This document shows, in pieces, positions 14,420-15,885 of a stretch of 15,885 nt of DNA. Position 1 is the stretch's first letter, and every line of letters starts with the position of its first letter. This stretch comes from Acidimicrobiales bacterium (lineage in GTDB: Bacteria > Actinomycetota > Acidimicrobiia > Acidimicrobiales > Poriferisodalaceae), in NCBI GenBank assembly GCA_030749275.1, contig JASMKJ010000475.1:1-15885 (forward strand), in the 5' to 3' direction. The notes below the pieces were generated by a model. That model saw only the letters and a list, made by a program, of their open reading frames with translations. It did not search any database and was not told the origin of the DNA. The position numbers and the translations under genes were made by a program.

Positions 14420-15211
14420 TCATTGCATTTCAGACGGTGGCTGGTCTTCTTCTAATAGCGTCACTCGGACTCCTCCGACAAGGTCACTGATCAGGTTAAA
14501 GATGATCGTCAGCACCACATTTAGTGCAACACCGGCAACAAAAAGCACTGCTCCGATGACAGTCGCCCGACGGAAAACCTCATCACCATTGATCTCCCAC
14601 ACTTCATAAGAACCAACTTCGGCGATAAATGACTCAATGTTGGTAATGATTCCTGATTGAACTGCCGCCACCCACAGCAAATAGCCCGCCAATACGGTCG
14701 CTCCGTAAAGACACGCGTATAACAACACGGAGACTTTCAGGACAGACCAGGGGTCAATGTGACGGAGCGTTCGACGAGTTCTCTTGACCCGAGCACGGCG
14801 TCGCGAGAGCCACCCCAAATCGTTTTCAGGAATTCCTATTCGGCCAGTAGGCAGAGCCACATCAGGCAACGCAGGTTGCGGTTCCACTGCCTCGATGGTG
14901 GGCGCGTCCATCATCGGTGGTTCGACAGTTTCGATTATCGGCACGACACCGGTGACGTCGTCTACCGGTGGTGGTTCGGTTTGCTCAGGGCTCTTTGAAA
15001 CAGCAGGAGGACGTCTTACCACGGTTCGTTCCCTAGCGCGACGGCGTTCTTCTTTCCCATCAGATCGTTTAGACAATCCAGTTATTTTGCGTCTCCGATG
15101 TGAGCGCGAGCCCTCGTTTTCGTTATCTAAACCAACCGCACGCGCGAACGTCTCGTCGTCAACCCCGTCAGTGAGAGGATACTTTTCATCTGGTTGATCA
15201 GGGTCAGCCAC
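14420..15211 (-). CDS. DUF3566 domain membrane protein
   Basis: 263 residues. The first 140 are hydrophilic, rich in Arg, Glu, Pro and Val (a KRSDGKEERRRARERTVVRR block near 48-67), and probably disordered in the cytoplasm. The DUF3566 domain follows from about 143: RRTLRHIDPWSVLKVSVLLY, then a membrane helix at about 157-183, an extracytoplasmic part with VGSYEVWEINGDEVF, and a second helix at about 216-240 that runs into LISDLVGGVRVTLLEE. DUF3566 proteins are almost always next to gyrA in Actinobacteria; their role is unproven. The start is GTG at 15211, with GAGG too close to be an ideal ribosome site. Gap to gyrA is 44 bp, so co-transcription is likely. Confidence 0.9.
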   Translation of the reverse strand: MADPDQPDEKYPLTDGVDDETFARAVGLDNENEGSRSHRRRKITGLSKRSDGKEERRRARERTVVRRPPAVSKSPEQTEPPPVDDVTGVVPIIETVEPPMMDAPTIEAVEPQPALPDVALPTGRIGIPENDLGWLSRRRARVKRTRRTLRHIDPWSVLKVSVLLYACLYGATVLAGYLLWVAAVQSGIITNIESFIAEVGSYEVWEINGDEVFRRATVIGAVLFVAGVALNVVLTIIFNLISDLVGGVRVTLLEEDQPPSEMQ

Positions 15212-15255
15212 ACCTCGAAGTGTACGGCAGACCCTGTGTCAGCTGGTCGCGGACA

Positions 15256-15885
15256 TCAGTTCACAGCTTCGGCTTCAACCATTTCGTCAAGGTCCAAAGT
15301 GACCGGAGACAACGCCGCCACTGTTTCTTCTTCACCAACGTTCATGACCTTGACCCCTGTCGCATCCCGACGCTGTTCCGCTATCTCTGAGACTGCGGTT
15401 CTGATCAAGACACCTCCTGACGAAACCATGATGACTTCGTCGTCTAAGTCCACCATACGGGCGCCAATCACGGCCGCTCCCCTGGCTTCGGTAAGTTTGA
15501 TGCCTTTGACTCCCATCGTCCCTCGACCTTTTCTTGGGTATGCCTCTATTGGAGTCCTTTTCCCGTACCCACCTTCTGTAACAGTCAATAGGTGACGTTC
15601 ATCACCTTGTGAAGTCGCTGCCGCCGCTACCACCACGTCGTCCCCGCGAAGTTTCATTCCCCTTACCCCGGCGGCGCTTCGCCCCATGGGGCGCACTTGG
15701 TTACCTGCGAAGCGAATGGCTTGACCTCCGCTGCTCACCAATACAACGTCGTCGGTTTCACGAACTTGGATGACCCGAACAAGCTCATCCCCTTCGCGAA
15801 GATTGATTGCTATGAGACCATTGGTCCGATTCTTGTCGTATTCAGTAAAGGTGGTCTTTTTCACCACTCCTTTACGGGTCACGAA
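15256..15885 (-). CDS. gyrA: DNA gyrase subunit A, C-terminal part (partial)
   Basis: The reading frame runs through the right edge of the window, so only the last 209 residues are seen. They are beta-pinwheel blades of the GyrA C-terminal domain that wraps DNA: repeats of the type LVSSGGQAIRF...GRSAAGVRGMKL, YPRKGRGTMGVKGIKL and MVSSGGVLIRT...RRDATGVKVMNV. The protein ends with a short acidic tail (DLDEMVEAEAVN). The catalytic tyrosine domain and the GyrA box that defines gyrase against topoisomerase IV are outside the window; gyrA is chosen because of the DUF3566 and tRNA-Ile neighbours. Confidence 0.93.
   Translation of the reverse strand, partial: FVTRKGVVKKTTFTEYDKNRTNGLIAINLREGDELVRVIQVRETDDVVLVSSGGQAIRFAGNQVRPMGRSAAGVRGMKLRGDDVVVAAAATSQGDERHLLTVTEGGYGKRTPIEAYPRKGRGTMGVKGIKLTEARGAAVIGARMVDLDDEVIMVSSGGVLIRTAVSEIAEQRRDATGVKVMNVGEEETVAALSPVTLDLDEMVEAEAVN

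Noticed and set aside
15212..15255. Small hairpin ACACT-TCGA-GGTGT between gyrA and DUF3566 as a terminator
   Set aside because: The stem is only 5 bp with one wobble pair and no T-tract follows; it touches the DUF3566 start, so co-transcription is more likely.

Overview
The window looks like chromosomal DNA of an actinobacterium of mid G+C content, possibly of the class Acidimicrobiia. The evidence is the right-hand order gyrA, then a DUF3566 membrane protein, then tRNA-Ile (GAT), then a tiny DLW-39-like membrane protein, all on the minus strand. That gyrase-linked order is typical of Actinobacteria. An Lgt of actinobacterial type, a mycothiol-linked DinB-type protein and a LLM flavin oxidoreductase agree with this. 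The class-level placement is inference from gene content only.

Layout from right to left. (a) 15885-13114: housekeeping block on the minus strand: the gyrA C-terminus, DUF3566, tRNA-Ile, the DLW-39-like small ORF and a Rossmann-fold saccharopine-dehydrogenase-like protein. (b) 13018-11117: minus-strand pair lgt and a GT-B/CgeB-like glycosyltransferase-type gene. (c) 9220-11109: plus-strand pair of a LLM flavin oxidoreductase and a PLP-dependent threonine/serine dehydratase, which ends only 7 bp from the opposing glycosyltransferase-type gene. (d) 9095-9022: tRNA-Ala (TGC) on the minus strand with its own intrinsic terminator. (e) 8505-8950: a stretch without a gene that holds an unusual cluster of long, mostly perfect, loopless palindromes. 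Three share a GGAATTCC core and alternate with three unrelated ones. (f) 8504-232: an accessory catabolic block: a TIGR03086/DinB-type protein, two translationally coupled phytanoyl-CoA-dioxygenase-family genes, an alpha/beta hydrolase, a divergently read SDR dehydrogenase, a large FMN/4Fe-4S/FAD ene-reductase of the 2,4-dienoyl-CoA reductase type, and a GH51 alpha-L-arabinofuranosidase.

How they may work together (inference): the two Fe(II)/2-oxoglutarate hydroxylases, hydrolase, short-chain dehydrogenase and ene-reductase provide hydroxylation, hydrolysis, alcohol oxidation and C=C reduction, a set suited to a lipid, isoprenoid or steroid-like substrate. The arabinofuranosidase sits in the same direction behind the ene-reductase and suggests use of plant or algal arabinosides. 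No transporter, regulator, transposase, integrase or CRISPR array was seen. The strongest unexplained signal is the palindrome cluster between tRNA-Ala and the TIGR03086 gene. The second is a probable 45-residue membrane protein that other gene calls could hide by extending the neighbouring dehydrogenase over it.
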